A DNA stretch of 60,219 nt from positions 1 to 60,219 of the forward strand of contig CAYNSQ010000004.1 of the NCBI GenBank assembly GCA_964400155.1, given 5' to 3'. Made by a program: the position numbers and the translations under genes. Position 1 is the first letter of the stretch, and every line of letters starts with the position of its first letter. Origin of the DNA: JAYTJL01 sp964400155 (GTDB lineage: Bacteria > Patescibacteriota > Saccharimonadia > Saccharimonadales > UBA10212). This document shows positions 8,038 to 16,324 of the stretch, one piece after another. Under the pieces are notes generated by a model. It saw only the letters and a list, made by a program, of their open reading frames with translations. It was not told the origin of the DNA and did no database searches.

Positions 8038-9231
8038 CTAGTAGATGTACCAGAACTTATTGGCTTGGTCGGGTGCAAGTAACCTATAACTAATTCGTCC
8101 CCATCCGCCTGCACCTCCACTGGAGGTATCCATACTGGCATAGCCATGAGAGTTCATATCTGACACCCAAACACTACCATCTTCATTAACTCTTTCTACA
8201 AAACCAACGTGACCATAACATCCACTAGGAGTCCAAATTACAGCACCAGTGGCCGGAGCAGTTCCCACGCTTAACCCAGACTGAGCTGCCAGGCCCTTCC
8301 AGGTACAAGCGTTTCCAAGATTGCTTGGTACCGGACGGCCAATTTGAGCTCGTCTTGTAGCCGCCCACCAGGTACAATAACCGTAATCATAGCCATTGCT
8401 ACCATAAATAGCAGTGCTTCCAAATGCAAAACCGCCTCTAGAAACAGCGCTAAAACGCACAACTGGCGGTGCAACTGTGCCACCAGGCACCCAGACATAG
8501 TCACCAGGAATTAACTTACCACTCTCCGCGTCGTTAACACTGATAAAAAGTGCTTTATCGGCTGTATACTTACTGACAAGCCCATCAATGGTATCAGTTG
8601 CTTTTACTAAATGCACAACACCATTTCCGGGAGGAATAACTAAATTTTTATCTGCTGCCACGGCATCACCCGTTAGGTCATTAGACCATCGAATACTGTT
8701 GGCGTTTAGATTGTATGTTGCAGCAATACTGCTGATTGTATCGCCTGATTTAGTGATATAGCGAACTATGTCCTTTTTTGATTTCTGCGACGTACTAACT
8801 AATTGGGGCTTGGCTACAACAGCATTATCACTTGCGGCTACAGCCAATTGAGCACCTTCAGAGTCGGCTTGATTACGTACAGCTGTCAGTTCGGCTAAAT
8901 TTGTCATTTGCGCAACTTCACGCGCAATCTGGGCAGACGAAAGTTTGTCTAACGGACTAGAAACCGACGATGCAGTAGATACTACACTACTAACAGATCC
9001 ACTTCGGACTGTTTGACTGGCAGAATCACTGTTGATAACAAACAATGCAACTCCAACCAAAAGAAGAATGTTACCAATTATAAGACTATACTTAGTAATT
9101 TTTCGGCGCGTTGAACGGTCTAATTTTTTGTCATCAAAAGGATTAGCTGCGATTATGGTATCCAGCTTTTCCCTGTTGAAAACTTGCTCTTTTTTCTTTA
9201 AGAGTGAGTTCCTAAATTTGGCTAAATTCAT
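8038..9231 (-). CDS. membrane-anchored LysM-CHAP peptidoglycan hydrolase
   Basis: 397 residues. A cytoplasmic basic head is followed by one transmembrane helix (about 46-66). A Ser/Val-rich linker leads to two LysM domains (about 153-200 and 206-250), the first marked by YITKSGDTISSIAATYNLN and the second by KATDTIDGLVSKYTA. A C-terminal CHAP domain (about 280-390) has the catalytic Cys286 in YCTWWAATRR and His341 in GHVGFVERV, then WVSDMN. LysM binds glycan and CHAP cuts the peptide stem or cross-bridge. It could serve the cell's own wall or a host wall. It converges with the ABC exporter with three bases between stops. Confidence 0.92.
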   Translation of the reverse strand: MNLAKFRNSLLKKKEQVFNREKLDTIIAANPFDDKKLDRSTRRKITKYSLIIGNILLLVGVALFVINSDSASQTVRSGSVSSVVSTASSVSSPLDKLSSAQIAREVAQMTNLAELTAVRNQADSEGAQLAVAASDNAVVAKPQLVSTSQKSKKDIVRYITKSGDTISSIAATYNLNANSIRWSNDLTGDAVAADKNLVIPPGNGVVHLVKATDTIDGLVSKYTADKALFISVNDAESGKLIPGDYVWVPGGTVAPPVVRFSAVSRGGFAFGSTAIYGSNGYDYGYCTWWAATRRAQIGRPVPSNLGNACTWKGLAAQSGLSVGTAPATGAVIWTPSGCYGHVGFVERVNEDGSVWVSDMNSHGYASMDTSSGGAGGWGRISYRLLAPDQANKFWYIY

Positions 9232-9311
9232 ATTAAAAAGCAGGTTAGCTTAGCTGTGTGGCTATAAGTAACCCACCGGTATTATATTATACCAAATTTT
9301 CAAGTTAACAC

Positions 9312-10361
9312 CTATCGACAGGCTTCGCTACAGTACTTGTTGATAGCCTCTTGGTGCTCGGCGGCAGTATAGGTAAAATGTAAAGTTCCATCATCTCCGG
9401 CAACAAAAAAAACGTAATCAGTAGGTGCCGGTTTGGCGACGCTTCGAATGGCACTTGCTGTAAAGTTACCAATTGGGCCTGGAGGCAATCCATTGTATAT
9501 ACGAGTGTTATAGGGAGACTCAATAAATACAGTTGGTTCTTTTCCAGCTATCGCAGAAGCATAAAATGCTGTTACATCAGAACCTAGCATCATTCCCTCT
9601 TTAAATCGTTTCAAAAATACTTGGGCAACCGTAGGTTGATCACGTGGGTCTGAAGTCTCCTGTTCTACAATAGAAGCTAAAATAATTCCCTGATGAACAC
9701 TCAGCCCTTGTGCCCCCAGTCCGCTTATCACATCAGCCGTAAGGTACTTTTGCATTTCTTGTAACGACTGTCTAACAATTGTTTCTGCCGGTGTATCTGA
9801 TTGTTTTTGAAATGAATCCGGATATAAATAGCCTTCTAGGCTAGCACCCGGCGGTAAATTGGCAAGCAGAGGTAAGTCTGCATAAAGTTCGGGGTTGAAT
9901 GCATAATCCACCTGGCTCTGTGTATAGCCTGCAGAGACAAAGGCTTGTTTTATTTGGTCAAGTCTTTTAGCCGGCAAAATTGTGAGCAAATTTTTAGCTA
10001 CATCACCGTTTGAAATCTTGTTTACAATTTCGGGTACATCCATTGAAGGACTCAATATATAGGTGCCGGCCTGTAAATTACTAATTTGGTGTGACCTGAC
10101 ATAGTTCTCAAAAGCTTTAGCACTACGTATCAATCCTGCTTGTTCCAAGCCTTTGGCAATTTCAGCCCTGGTGTCTCCTGCCGAAACTGTGAAGTATTTT
10201 TTTTCCAAAGAAGAACTGACTGGTTGTAAATTCCGGCTATACCAAGTTCTTAGTGCCACAACACCACCTACTAAAAGAACAGCGGTTATGGCCAAAATTA
10301 TTAACCAGGCTTTTTTGGAATTTGGTTTTTTGAGAGTCTTTTTGGTAGGTTTTTTTAACAT
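9312..10361 (-). CDS. mltG: endolytic murein transglycosylase MltG (YceG family)
   Basis: 349 residues, standard length. A transmembrane helix (about 19-38) is followed by the YceG domain: LEGYLYPDSF, the catalytic Glu near position 233 in SIVEQE, the conserved VAQVFLKRF and LGSDVTAFYA, and a final NGLPPGPIGN. MltG cleaves nascent glycan strands and limits their length. The start overlaps the end of ruvX by seven bases. The yqgF (ruvX)-mltG pairing is common in Gram-positive genomes. Confidence 0.95.
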   Translation of the reverse strand: MLKKPTKKTLKKPNSKKAWLIILAITAVLLVGGVVALRTWYSRNLQPVSSSLEKKYFTVSAGDTRAEIAKGLEQAGLIRSAKAFENYVRSHQISNLQAGTYILSPSMDVPEIVNKISNGDVAKNLLTILPAKRLDQIKQAFVSAGYTQSQVDYAFNPELYADLPLLANLPPGASLEGYLYPDSFQKQSDTPAETIVRQSLQEMQKYLTADVISGLGAQGLSVHQGIILASIVEQETSDPRDQPTVAQVFLKRFKEGMMLGSDVTAFYASAIAGKEPTVFIESPYNTRIYNGLPPGPIGNFTASAIRSVAKPAPTDYVFFVAGDDGTLHFTYTAAEHQEAINKYCSEACR

Positions 10362-10768
10362 GATATTCTCTCTTCGTCATCTGCTTTTAGAAAGTCATCT
10401 AAAATGGCTGCCGCAGCATGAGCATCTACATCATGTTCACTGCTATGACTTTTAGCAAGTTCACTTGTCAACGCTTCGTCTTGAAAATACCAGACTACGC
10501 CGTGTTTTGGTTTGGACGATTTAACCCATTGTCTTGTCCATTTTGTCTGGCCGGTTTCGTTACCATTGAGACTTCTAGGCAAACCTACAACTATAGTATC
10601 CACTGAATATTCACGAATTAATTTTTCCAAACAATCATCAATTTTTTCGGTAGCTACTGACATTAATGGTTCTGGCAATTTTGCTATCCAAGAAGCTCTG
10701 GCTATGCCCGTTCTTCTAAGTCCCACGTCTAGAGCCAATACCTGCCCAACGGCGGTGTTATGGTTCAT
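10355..10768 (-). CDS. ruvX: RuvX/YqgF, Holliday-junction-resolvase-like RNase H fold protein
   Basis: 137 residues. The first catalytic Asp is D14 in LALDVGLRRTGIA. Next come DTIVVGLPRSLNGNETGQ, the acidic FQDEALTS (DERLTT in other members) and a C-terminal Asp in DVDAHAAAAILDDFL. In other bacteria YqgF processes rRNA precursors; a resolvase role has been proposed. It overlaps the upstream baseplate-J-like gene by 11 bases and mltG by seven, so the three genes form one unit. Confidence 0.9.
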   Translation of the reverse strand: MNHNTAVGQVLALDVGLRRTGIARASWIAKLPEPLMSVATEKIDDCLEKLIREYSVDTIVVGLPRSLNGNETGQTKWTRQWVKSSKPKHGVVWYFQDEALTSELAKSHSSEHDVDAHAAAAILDDFLKADDEERISC

Positions 10769-12482
10769 TAGTCTTAGTTGTATCCTTTTTTGTAGTCTTT
10801 TCTGCTTTAACTACAATTGTAACTTTGCTGGTTTTCTTAGGAACTTTTGACACATAGAATGGTCTCATTTGTACCTCAACTGTTTTGACACCCGACAACT
10901 TGCTAAGTTGATCTTTGATTCCCGCAGACTTAAGTCCGCCAACTTGTTTTTTAATTAACTCAGTGTCCAAGATTGGAATAGCTGATAAGGTTTGATCAAC
11001 ATTAATAGTTACATCATTAGGAGTAGCACCATTTTGGTCGACTATGCTGGCGCCATTTAGTACATCGTCTGTCTCAAGTTTTTGTTTCTTGGTATTAACT
11101 TGTGACAAAGCCTGCTTTTTGACTGCCTCTTCAAGATGAGATTTTTTAACAGTATAGATTGTATAGGTAATTTTAGTAGTTACCGTTGCCGTGGTTGCAG
11201 GCTGCCCAACTGCCGGCGAAGATGTAGTTACTGCTTCACCAATCTTCAGTGTTGAAGGCAGAGGAAACTCACCGGCTTTAACTAAGTCGGCTTCAAATTT
11301 ACGTACAAAAGTATCAGATGATTCTGATGTTACTTTTTCTTTGGCTTTATCAAGGTCAGCTTGAGAAACAACAGTAGTAATATTATCAGTACCTCCAGTC
11401 ATTGAACTAGTAGAGACACCGCTTATCCCTGGGAAGCCAGCCACACTAAAACTACTAGGACCAATGTTATACTTTGTCCCGCCTGACTGTGCTTTTACAT
11501 TTCCACTTCCTACATGCGCACCAGATGCTTTACATACTCCTCCAGATGTAAATTCACCATCTGCTAATGCTACAGAGGATTGTAATATGTAGGTTAGTCC
11601 ACCAGAACTAACTCCTGTGCCTGCGGGTAAGGTAACAGCATTGTCTGTACAGTTTGTAAAAGTAACATTCCCTGTGGCTTTTTCTCCATTGTTTTGTTGT
11701 CCGGTTGCTGTAACCGACTGAACAGAGGTTTGTTCTATTGTTTTGGTAGTAATTGGTATGATTTTCTTTTCAGCATTATATTCTTTGGCACTATCAGATG
11801 TTGTTAGCGTAAATTTGGTATCAACCGGTATGCTTTCTGTCTGAATTGTGATAACAGCCGCTGGCCATACTTTTAGAACCATTACAAGTAATACTATAAG
11901 GGCAATTATACCTACCGTACCTAGTCCAAGCATTACCCTGAATTTGTCGAAATTTGGAATTTTTACTTTATCTTTTTTAGATTTCTTGGACTTTTCATCA
12001 TCCACGTTTTTGCCAGACTCGTCATCTTCATCGCCAAGCTCTACTTCTTCTTCATCAGGTATTGCCGCCAATGCCCCAACACTTCTATGGTAATCCAGCG
12101 TGGTTGGTACTTCTTCTCCGTCATCTGCCAAATCTTCGGGTATGTCAGCCTCTTTTGTGTCTGAAGCTTTTGCGCCACGAGGTGCCAGGGGTACTTCAGG
12201 TTTGGACTGTAAATTTTTGGCAACATGAATTTTCGCAGCACCAGCAAGTGGCATTAGCGAATCTTCTGAGGATATCAACACTACACTTTTACCGGCTTTG
12301 TCAGCGTTACGTTTTAGAAGACGCATGTTGACTATGCTTTGAAGGCTAGCAGCCCTCTTAGGTAGGACTAAGGCGACAACTTTGTTATCGGCAGACTGAA
12401 CTTTCTCAATAATAGACGTAATATCATCGTCCGGTTCTAGATAAATAGTATCTTTAGTGGGTTTGGCTGGAACTTTATTCAT
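10758..12482 (-). CDS. baseplate-J-like membrane protein, unknown role
   Basis: About 574 residues from the ATG at 12482, preferred over an upstream GTG at 12518 because AAGGTGGT precedes it. The N-terminal part (about 1-100) is a soluble alpha/beta domain (ITSIIEKVQSADNKVVALVLPKR) followed by an acidic, Ser/Lys-rich linker. A transmembrane helix at about 190-212 leads to an outside domain with baseplate-J/gp47-like features: VTLPAGTGVSSGGLTYIL, then repeated beta strands and a second alpha/beta part ending in VEVQMRPFYVSKVP. Similar proteins are common in Patescibacteria. I do not think this is a prophage, because no other tail gene is present. It heads the ruvX-mltG unit. Confidence 0.75.
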   Translation of the reverse strand: MNKVPAKPTKDTIYLEPDDDITSIIEKVQSADNKVVALVLPKRAASLQSIVNMRLLKRNADKAGKSVVLISSEDSLMPLAGAAKIHVAKNLQSKPEVPLAPRGAKASDTKEADIPEDLADDGEEVPTTLDYHRSVGALAAIPDEEEVELGDEDDESGKNVDDEKSKKSKKDKVKIPNFDKFRVMLGLGTVGIIALIVLLVMVLKVWPAAVITIQTESIPVDTKFTLTTSDSAKEYNAEKKIIPITTKTIEQTSVQSVTATGQQNNGEKATGNVTFTNCTDNAVTLPAGTGVSSGGLTYILQSSVALADGEFTSGGVCKASGAHVGSGNVKAQSGGTKYNIGPSSFSVAGFPGISGVSTSSMTGGTDNITTVVSQADLDKAKEKVTSESSDTFVRKFEADLVKAGEFPLPSTLKIGEAVTTSSPAVGQPATTATVTTKITYTIYTVKKSHLEEAVKKQALSQVNTKKQKLETDDVLNGASIVDQNGATPNDVTINVDQTLSAIPILDTELIKKQVGGLKSAGIKDQLSKLSGVKTVEVQMRPFYVSKVPKKTSKVTIVVKAEKTTKKDTTKTNEP

Positions 12483-12508
12483 AGCGCACCACCTTGGAGG
12501 AGATTTGT

Positions 12509-12554
12509 CATTGAACACTGAGCATTTGGCATTGATTTAACATTTGGCATTTGG
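12509..12554. repeat. heptanucleotide array, unit CATTTGG/CATTGAA
   Basis: CATTGAA, CACTGAG, CATTTGG, CATTGAT, a four-base break, then CATTTGG twice. It lies in the gap between the FtsA/PilM-like gene and the baseplate-J-like gene and covers the region just upstream of the latter's ribosome binding site. Confidence 0.65.
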
Positions 12555-12600
12555 CAAGTATTCAAAAAGTTCGTTTTGGCAAATGATACCTGATAAATAA

Positions 12601-12635
12601 ATGGTAAATAGTAAATAGTAAATGGTAAATGGTAA
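12601..12635. repeat. heptanucleotide array, five units of ATRGTAA
   Basis: ATGGTAA, ATAGTAA, ATAGTAA, ATGGTAA, ATGGTAA in perfect register over 35 bases, ending one base before the stop codon of the FtsA/PilM-like gene. Confidence 0.85.
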
Positions 12636-12636
12636 T

Positions 12637-14037
12637 TCATGTTCTTAGAATCCTATTAAGTTTACCTTTAACAGTAGGTTCTTCGCCAGCTTCACCACTT
12701 GCCATAGTGTCAACTCCGACTCTTAAAAGACCCATGGCTGTTATATATGTATGATCTGTTATATCACCAGTTGTGTCAGTTATACCTACAACTTCAGTTG
12801 GGTTAATATACTTAACTTCCGGTTTTTTAGAGAAAGCAAGACTGTCATGCCAATCCCCATTTTGCAGTTCTTCTTTAAGCATTTCCAGGCTAGAACCTCC
12901 ACCACACAAAAGAATTCGACTAGGTAGTCTTTCTAGTGTGGTAAATTCCGCCAGTGCCAGCTCTACACCTGACGCCCAGACATTAAGCGTTTTTTTCAGA
13001 GATTTTTCCAACTCTGGTTTTTTGTTTTCAACTACCTTGCCTTCGCTCAAACTAAGTTTTAGAGCTTCCGCCTTAGCAAAATCAATTCCTAGGTCACGCT
13101 CAACCGCATGAGTAAATGCTCTTCCGCCAATGCCAAACATCTTGGTGCCTTCCACCCCACCTTCGTTGACTACAGCAATATCTGTAGTACCACCACCGAC
13201 GTCCATAAGAATAGCGCTAACTTCAGCCGAAGGTTCGTCGCCTACAACAGAGCGGGCTACCGCAAAAGGTTCGGCCGCTACAGCCAACAGCTCAAGGTCT
13301 AATTCATGTGCAGTGCGCTCCAGCGCACCTATATGAATCATCGGCGCAAAGGCTGTATACATCTCAACTGTTACGTCCTTACCCTGAAAACCAACCGGAT
13401 TAGTAACTTTATAGCCGTCTATTTCTATTCTCACCAGCGCACTGTTGACTAAACGCACGTCTACTTCTTTTCCACCAAGTTCCCACGCCAGAGAGGATCT
13501 TGCTTTGGCCTCAGCCCTTTCTTGGACTAAATGAATAACACGAGCAACTTCCTGTTCATCAAGTTCTTTAGTAGAATTTTTTCTGGTGAACCGAACAGTT
13601 GTGGTTGTTCCTTTAACTAATTCTCCGGCTATTCCCAAAACGGCTGTTCGTGCACTAACTCCTGCCTGTTGTTCTGCAGCGGCCAGAGCCCTATCACAAT
13701 TTGCTACAACTGCAGAAATGTCAGCAATTGCACCCGCCTGCATATCAGATAATGATTGATGCATACGACCAACACCAATTATTTCTACACTATTGCCTGT
13801 GACTCGTCCGACTAAAGCTTTTACATACTCTGTGCCTACATCAAGACCAACGATATAGTTGTCTCCCGGGCTAGCAGACTTTTTCAAAGTTCCAATCTTG
13901 GAGACTTGCCCTTTAACACTGCTGTGCAATGATTTAGCCAGCGCACCTGACTTTTTAGCAGCTGTTCCAAGCAAGGCCTTTTTATCCTTGGATTTTGGTT
14001 TTGTAACCACGTCCGAGCTGTTGTCGCGTATTTCCAT
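12637..14037 (-). CDS. FtsA/PilM-like actin-fold ATPase
   Basis: 466 residues. After a basic Lys-rich head (about 1-55) comes an actin-type ATPase: phosphate-1 motif YIVGLDVGTEYVKALV, an inserted SHS2-like part (MQAGAIADISAVVANCDRAL and AVLGIAGELVKG), phosphate-2 DVGGGTTDIAVV from D279, and the adenosine motif ILLCGGGSSLEML. FtsA and PilM share this layout. FtsA anchors FtsZ at the division site; PilM works in type IV pilus assembly. The neighbours do not decide: no ftsZ and no pilNO are in the window. I lean to a pilus or envelope-assembly role because the next gene is a membrane protein with a large outside domain. Confidence 0.8.
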   Translation of the reverse strand: MEIRDNSSDVVTKPKSKDKKALLGTAAKKSGALAKSLHSSVKGQVSKIGTLKKSASPGDNYIVGLDVGTEYVKALVGRVTGNSVEIIGVGRMHQSLSDMQAGAIADISAVVANCDRALAAAEQQAGVSARTAVLGIAGELVKGTTTTVRFTRKNSTKELDEQEVARVIHLVQERAEAKARSSLAWELGGKEVDVRLVNSALVRIEIDGYKVTNPVGFQGKDVTVEMYTAFAPMIHIGALERTAHELDLELLAVAAEPFAVARSVVGDEPSAEVSAILMDVGGGTTDIAVVNEGGVEGTKMFGIGGRAFTHAVERDLGIDFAKAEALKLSLSEGKVVENKKPELEKSLKKTLNVWASGVELALAEFTTLERLPSRILLCGGGSSLEMLKEELQNGDWHDSLAFSKKPEVKYINPTEVVGITDTTGDITDHTYITAMGLLRVGVDTMASGEAGEEPTVKGKLNRILRT

Positions 14038-14132
14038 GTTATTCTGTATTTTTTAAAGTGTGTTTAAGAAGCATTATCGGTATAAATTATACCATGCCCA
14101 ACTCTGTTCCAGCCACTTAGCTAAACGGTTTT

Positions 14133-16016
14133 TTAGGTTAGAACTGCTTTAACACGACGGACACCAGCAGATGATGCTTCTTCTTTTGTAATCTTAAACA
14201 CTTTACCGCCGTCACCAATTTGACCGGTGTGTTGAACATGCGGACCGCCACAAATTTCACGACTGAATGGACTAGCCGGGTCACCAATGGTGTAAACCTT
14301 AACAACATCCCCATACTTGTCGCCAAATGCACCACTGGCTGTTTTGAGAGCTTCCACAGTAGATTCTTCTTTCCAGCTGACAGGTAGATCTTCGGCAATT
14401 TTTTCATTCACTATGTTCTCAACTTCGTCCAGTTGCTGGCGTGTGACTTTTTCTGGATGTGAAAAATCAAATCGGAGACGCTCAGCTGTAATATTACTAC
14501 CTCTCTGTACAACGTGATTACCTAGCACTTGTTTGAGTGCTTGGTACATTAAATGTGTTGCCGTATGATACTTCACAACCTGCTCTGAATGATCAGCCAA
14601 ACCTCCCTTAAACATACCCTGCGAAGCTGTTTGTGACCTCTCCCTTTGTTCTTTCATTAGGCCATCAAAACCATCACGCCATCCGTCTTCTAACTGAATA
14701 TTCAGATTTACCGCTTCCTCGGTAATTAGCTCTACCGGAAAACCATAGGTATCATAAAGTTTGAAAATTACTTGACTTGTTAAGTATTTCTTTTCTCCTG
14801 CTAATTTTTCGAGTTCATGAATACCCTTTCGTAGCGTGCTACGGAAAAGTCTTTCTTCACGCACCATAGCCTCTACGACTTGATCTTCGTTTTCTAGCAG
14901 TTCCGGGAAATCATTTCTGTAAATTTCAGCAATTATAGGTACAACTTTTTCACATAAGTCATTTTCAATTCCCAGATCAAAGGCAAATCTTATAGCCCGA
15001 CGCATTAGTCGCCGTACTACATAGCCTTGTTCTTTGTTGCTTGGATGAGCACCATCAACTACTAAAAACATCGCAGCCCGTAAATGGTCTGCAATCACTC
15101 GCATACTTTGGGTGTGATCAACATATTTCTTGCCACTCAACAGCTCCAAACCTTCTATAATTGGCCAGAGCAGGCTTATTTTAAATACATCCGGGTCACC
15201 TATTGCCACAGCTGCAATTCTCTCCAAACCACCACCAAAGTCGACATTTGGAGCCGGTAACTCCTCAAAACCGTCTTTAGTTTTTTTATACGCCATAAAA
15301 ACCGAATTACCAATTTCTAAAAATCTGCCACAATCGCAGTTGGGGTGACAAAACTTACCCCATTTTTCATCATGTGGAGTGCCAAAATCATAGAATACCT
15401 CACTGTCTGGTCCGCCTGGTTCACCCTCTGGCATATTGGTAGGTACGCCGTTACGGCTCCACCAGTTCTTTTTAGCATCATAAAAGAAAATTCGATTATT
15501 TCCAGATAAGAAGTCTTGATGGTAGCCTTGTTCTTCGCTACCAACCTCTGCATCATCGGCACTTATATTTTTTTGCGCAAAGAGTTTTTTCCAAATTTCA
15601 GCGCTTTCACTATCTTTTGGCACACCGTTTGACTCGTCGCCACTAAAGCATGTTACGTAGAGTTTTTTAGGATCTAAGCCAACTTCATCTACTAAAAATG
15701 TGAAAAACCAATCCAGTTGTTGCTCTTTGTAATAATCCCCCAGGCTCCAGTTGCCCAGCATTTCAAAAAAAGTTGTGTGACGGTTGTCGCCAACTTCATC
15801 CATATCCTCTGCCCGAAAACATGTTTGGCTGTCTACTATTCGCTTACCTTCAGGGTGTTCTTCACCCAATAGATATGGAATTAGCGGTTGCATACCACTA
15901 CCTGTAAACAGTGTGGTGGGGTCATTTTGCGGTATCAAAAGAGCACGTGGCACCTGCCGATGACCATTTTTAACCATAAAATCAAAGTATTTTTGTCTAA
16001 TTTCCTGAGCAGTCAT
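14133..16016 (-). CDS. alaS: alanyl-tRNA synthetase, short form without C-Ala domain
   Basis: About 627 residues from the ATG at 16016; typical AlaRS has about 870. The aminoacylation core (1-240) shows RQKYFDFMVKNGH, TTLFTGSGMQPLIPYL and CFRAEDMDEVGDNRHTTFFEMLGNWS. The tRNA-recognition helices follow, with FKLYDTYGFPVELI near 420. The editing domain has both metal motifs: HTATH and CGGPHVQHTGQIG. The chain ends right after the editing domain, so the C-Ala oligomerisation domain is missing. An upstream GTG (16040) is in frame, but it lies inside the hairpin stem at 16036-16062, so I prefer 16016. Confidence 0.95.
   Translation of the reverse strand: MTAQEIRQKYFDFMVKNGHRQVPRALLIPQNDPTTLFTGSGMQPLIPYLLGEEHPEGKRIVDSQTCFRAEDMDEVGDNRHTTFFEMLGNWSLGDYYKEQQLDWFFTFLVDEVGLDPKKLYVTCFSGDESNGVPKDSESAEIWKKLFAQKNISADDAEVGSEEQGYHQDFLSGNNRIFFYDAKKNWWSRNGVPTNMPEGEPGGPDSEVFYDFGTPHDEKWGKFCHPNCDCGRFLEIGNSVFMAYKKTKDGFEELPAPNVDFGGGLERIAAVAIGDPDVFKISLLWPIIEGLELLSGKKYVDHTQSMRVIADHLRAAMFLVVDGAHPSNKEQGYVVRRLMRRAIRFAFDLGIENDLCEKVVPIIAEIYRNDFPELLENEDQVVEAMVREERLFRSTLRKGIHELEKLAGEKKYLTSQVIFKLYDTYGFPVELITEEAVNLNIQLEDGWRDGFDGLMKEQRERSQTASQGMFKGGLADHSEQVVKYHTATHLMYQALKQVLGNHVVQRGSNITAERLRFDFSHPEKVTRQQLDEVENIVNEKIAEDLPVSWKEESTVEALKTASGAFGDKYGDVVKVYTIGDPASPFSREICGGPHVQHTGQIGDGGKVFKITKEEASSAGVRRVKAVLT
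14769..14788. repeat. copy of the 20-bp palindromic repeat inside alaS
   Basis: The plus strand reads TACTTGACTTGTTAAGTATT, identical over 20 bases to the copy at the MarR promoter (minus strand of 48612-48592). Read on the alaS strand it encodes KYLTSQV just before FKLYDTYGFP. Confidence 0.7.
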
Positions 16017-16035
16017 ATCACCTATTCTAACAAGA

Positions 16036-16062
16036 AACACCTCTGATTAGAACAGAGGTGTT
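16036..16062 (-). terminator. hairpin just upstream of alaS, terminator or attenuator
   Basis: Arms AACACCTCTG and CAGAGGTGTT (10 bp, 7-base loop). On the minus strand a T-rich tail (TTTCTTGTT) follows, and the alaS ATG lies about 20 bases downstream. It can end the miniprotein transcript, or attenuate alaS if both share a promoter. On the plus strand it is followed by TTTT as well. Confidence 0.6.
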
Positions 16063-16084
16063 TTTTAAAACCTTTCGTATAGTT

Positions 16085-16267
16085 TTAGACGACTGGTGGT
16101 GTTGGTGTGGAAGGTGGAGTCGAGTTATCCGCAGGTGGAGTAGGTGCTGCTGGTGCCGGAGCCGGTGCTGAGTTATCAGCAGTAGGAGCTGGTGCTGCTG
16201 AGGCATCTGGCGCTTGTGCTACCGGTGCGTCGTCTTTTTTCTTTTTGAAGAAGTTGAATAGTCCCAT
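16085..16267 (-). CDS. Pro/Ala-rich miniprotein, unknown function
   Basis: 60 residues. The head MGLFNFFKKKKDD is an amphipathic or membrane-touching basic peptide. The rest is low-complexity Ala/Pro/Thr with three spaced ADNS motifs. AAGGG lies nine bases upstream of the ATG, so it is probably translated. The hairpin at 16036-16062 follows. Small proteins with an N-terminal MGLFNFFKKK-like head look like recurring Patescibacteria products, but I know no function. Confidence 0.6.
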   Translation of the reverse strand: MGLFNFFKKKKDDAPVAQAPDASAAPAPTADNSAPAPAPAAPTPPADNSTPPSTPTPPVV

Positions 16268-16324
16268 GTTGTTACCCTTTTCTTAAATTTAGTATCTGTC
16301 TCTTTTATGTTACCACCGCTAATT

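Noticed and set aside
11848..12331. Plus-strand frames opposite the baseplate-J-like gene
   Set aside because: Low-complexity shadows of the acidic Ser/Asp/Glu linker on the other strand.
10758..12482. Prophage
   Set aside because: Apart from the baseplate-J-like domain there is no integrase, capsid, portal or tail gene, and the gene is embedded in a housekeeping unit.
16016..16084. T-box riboswitch upstream of alaS
   Set aside because: There is no T-box sequence, no specifier loop, and the space is too short.
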